NCBI RefSeq assembly: GCF_037975245.1
Contig: NC_092570.1
Location: 17,089,918-17,151,917, forward strand
From: Apostichopus japonicus
Taxonomy: Eukaryota; Echinodermata; Holothuroidea; Aspidochirotida; Stichopodidae
Direction of reading: 5' to 3'
Length of the DNA: 62,000 nucleotides
Shown here: piece by piece, positions 59,891-62,000 of the stretch
Numbering within the stretch: the first letter of the stretch is position 1
How the letters are laid out: every line of letters begins with the position of its first letter
Notes under the pieces: generated by a model
The model's database searches: none
What the model was told of the DNA's origin: nothing
The model's input: only the letters and a program-made list of their open reading frames with translations
Translations under genes and position numbers: made by a program

Positions 59891-60689
59891 AATTATGGCT
59901 TTATGAATTTGCAGGCTGGTTTTAAGCTGTAGTTTTCATACTTTGGTAATTAAAACTAATTATGCTAGTACTACAGGGAAGACAGACCTGGAATTTCCTG
60001 TGAACATGGTTGCTATGTACAGTAGTAACTTTAGGCAATTTCTAGCTAATATTCAAGAAGCAGACGAACAAGCACTCCTCACACAAAACGGTACCTTTAC
60101 AATGAAAAGAATGTACTCAAGCACTCTACTGGTGTATTTTATCTTTTTAAACACCACTCAGAATTTGTTTAAATGTTTCCCTATCTTTTTTCTCTCTTTT
60201 TTTGTGTGTGTGTGTGGTGCTTCCCCTCTAGGGCTGTAAATTTCAAAAGAACCTTGCGCAAGAACAGTAGCTTGCGACGTTTTTCAAAACCAGAGGTTCT
60301 GAACTGAACTGTACTGACTACTGTAGGGTACTTAAAGGCATTGAAGACTCGTCCCAAACCATGTGCCGCGCTTTGAAAAAGTTAACTTTCCGTTGCTTGC
60401 AAATGACGTTTTCTTCTTGTCGCTACAAAATGCAGACAGTAATAATACGTGATACCTTGTTATCTTTTATCTAGACCTGAGATGTCCACACTGCTATGTA
60501 CACTGTGTTGTGGGTATTGACCGTAGCTGTATGTATTGACTGTACACTAGTGTCTAATTACCGACGGTAGCAAGCTGTGTGTGAATTTTCTGGGATCGAT
60601 GGTGGTGTCTAACACTTCTGTTACACCTCATTCAAAACTAGGTCAGATTACCGGCATGAGACGTTTCTTTGTGCGCGAGTCTTCACACC

Positions 60690-60920
60690 CCTTAACTGTA
60701 CTCTACCGTCTACTGTACTGGCTACTGTACTGTACCAATACCATACTGACTACTGTACTGTTACGTACTGACTACTATGCTGTACCATACCATACCGTCT
60801 GCTGTACTGGCTACTGTACTGTACTGACTACTGTACGGTACTTTACTGTACTGTACTGTCTACTATACTGACTACTGTATTGTACCGTACTGAAATGTAC
60901 TGATTTCTGTACTGTAGGTT
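60690..60920 (+). repeat. TACTGTACTGACTACTG-type simple repeat
   Basis: Short overlapping units of TACTG and GACTACTGTACTG with drift. Confidence 0.9.
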
Positions 60921-61504
60921 TCTCGGATGTCTTTTTCATTTTTGTGATGTCACTACAGCATCTACAGGTTTAATTCTTAACAAACTGAGTTTGTGAAAAA
61001 AATTGCGAACAAAAATAATCATCCGAAAAATATTGCAGAAGTCAATGCTACTGTATCCCATTAATATTTTTGCATAACATACAGTATTACATAGCATGTT
61101 CTGACTTTCATCTTTGTAAATAGTTAAAAAAAAAAAAGTAACCAAGACATTTAAGTAGACACCATGTTTGTGACTCAAAAGGATGGCTTTTAGGCACAAA
61201 ATTGATTTTGATTTGTGGCAGATGGTCAATAAGCACTCATATCAGTCCTGGCTGTATTTCTATATCGACATTGCATTGTTGAGAAATTATAATATAAACA
61301 GTTGAGGTTCATCAATTTAAGTCACTGGACCTTGAAGTCTACTGTACTGTACACAGACCTTTATATCCGTTCTTCAAATGCAAGGTAAATGTTATATGAA
61401 AGAACAACACTTTTATAGCCTCATAGTTATATGACATGTTTGCAACCTGCTACAAATTCCTTAAAGACAAATGGTGCTGAATGTTACTAAGGGAGTTTTG
61501 TTGC

Positions 61505-62000
61505 TTTATTGAAGTTTAAAGAACATCATCATCATCATTATAATCAGTTTGACCTCGGTTGACCATTATCATCATGAGGGGTAGGAGAAGTTGGCCGGAC
61601 AATAACCTGGCATCGAGATTTCCAGTCATTTTTGTCTTCCATAAGAGTTGCTAGCTCAAAGATACTTTCAGCCCCACTGTCTTCTAGTAGGAAATGCAGG
61701 AAGGTTTTATGCCTTGCACCAGGGGTATCATGTTTAGGCTCCCAGAGAATGAACTTGTTGGCTGCTCCTTCTGGGTGTCGGTGGTAGTGACCCGCTGCTC
61801 TAAGTCATCGTTCTCTGATTTTCATGGACACCTTGGAAGATCGCCATAAAGCTGTGTGTTGGTTATCTTCTGTTTCCAACTTATATCTAGGACAGCCTCA
61901 GTAATCTTGTGTTACAACCGTCTATGTTTCTTCCAGTCGCTTGGTAATAGTCCATGTTTCAGAACCATACAGGAATACTGGCTCAACTAGAGTCAGAAAA
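61505..62000 (-). mobile_element. RTE-like endonuclease/reverse-transcriptase retrotransposon, C-terminal part, cut by window edge
   Basis: On the minus strand: EPVFLYGSETWTITKRLEE, then STKIRER-like SMKIRER, then AAGHYHRHPEGAANKFILWE and PKHDTPGARHKTFLHFLLED. This is the characteristic ending of RTE-type elements (LYGSETW; RLRxxGHxxR; LWEP). Stops interrupt it, so it is a relic. A (ATG)n-like tail lies at 61526-61540. Confidence 0.9.

Overview
The window reads as intron-rich animal nuclear DNA, AT-rich and full of microsatellites, minisatellites, SINE/LINE relics and short inverted-repeat elements. Its coding genes (C1q domain, THAP domain, ENOX, CTP:phosphocholine cytidylyltransferase) and its mix of RTE-like and other non-LTR retrotransposon tails suit a marine invertebrate, possibly a deuterostome such as an echinoderm; that taxonomic guess is inference and no species can be named. 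There is no bacterial-style gene organisation, and no RNA gene or CRISPR array was found.

Layout. 1-3.4 kb: a trinucleotide repeat, then the last two exons of a plus-strand C1q-domain gene, whose intron holds a 1.6-kb inverted-repeat element. 4.6-5.1 kb: 3' end of a non-LTR retrotransposon. 5.6-8.8 kb: a plus-strand THAP zinc-finger gene. 9.8-33.7 kb: a complete 12-exon minus-strand ENOX (ecto-NOX disulfide-thiol exchanger) gene, which I reconstructed exon by exon; all splice phases agree and give 678 codons plus stop. 28.3-47.1 kb: a weakly supported chain of plus-strand exons, antisense to ENOX and PCYT1 introns. 41.9-45.3 kb: two minisatellites. 46.3-54.6 kb: a complete 7-exon minus-strand choline-phosphate cytidylyltransferase gene (361 codons plus stop). 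55-62 kb: gene-poor, with tandem repeats and two more retrotransposon 3' ends, one running off the right edge.

The genes do not form a pathway. PCYT1 makes CDP-choline for phosphatidylcholine synthesis; ENOX is a predicted thiol/quinone oxidoreductase with an RRM; THAP is a DNA-binding protein; C1q is a secreted recognition domain.

The most unusual structure is inside ENOX. In two different introns the 3' end of the preceding exon, together with its 5' splice site, has been tandemly copied into the intron. After exon 6 this makes about 33 copies of a 60/61-bp unit, most carrying a GTAAGT donor, with a homogenised 121-bp dimer core. After exon 4 it makes at least two extra copies at about 120-bp spacing. 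Other points worth checking are a 43-bp near-perfect foldback with a 1-nt loop, SUMO-interaction-like and NLS-like motifs in the ENOX linker exon, a dispersed hammerhead-like hairpin motif, and the antisense exon chain.
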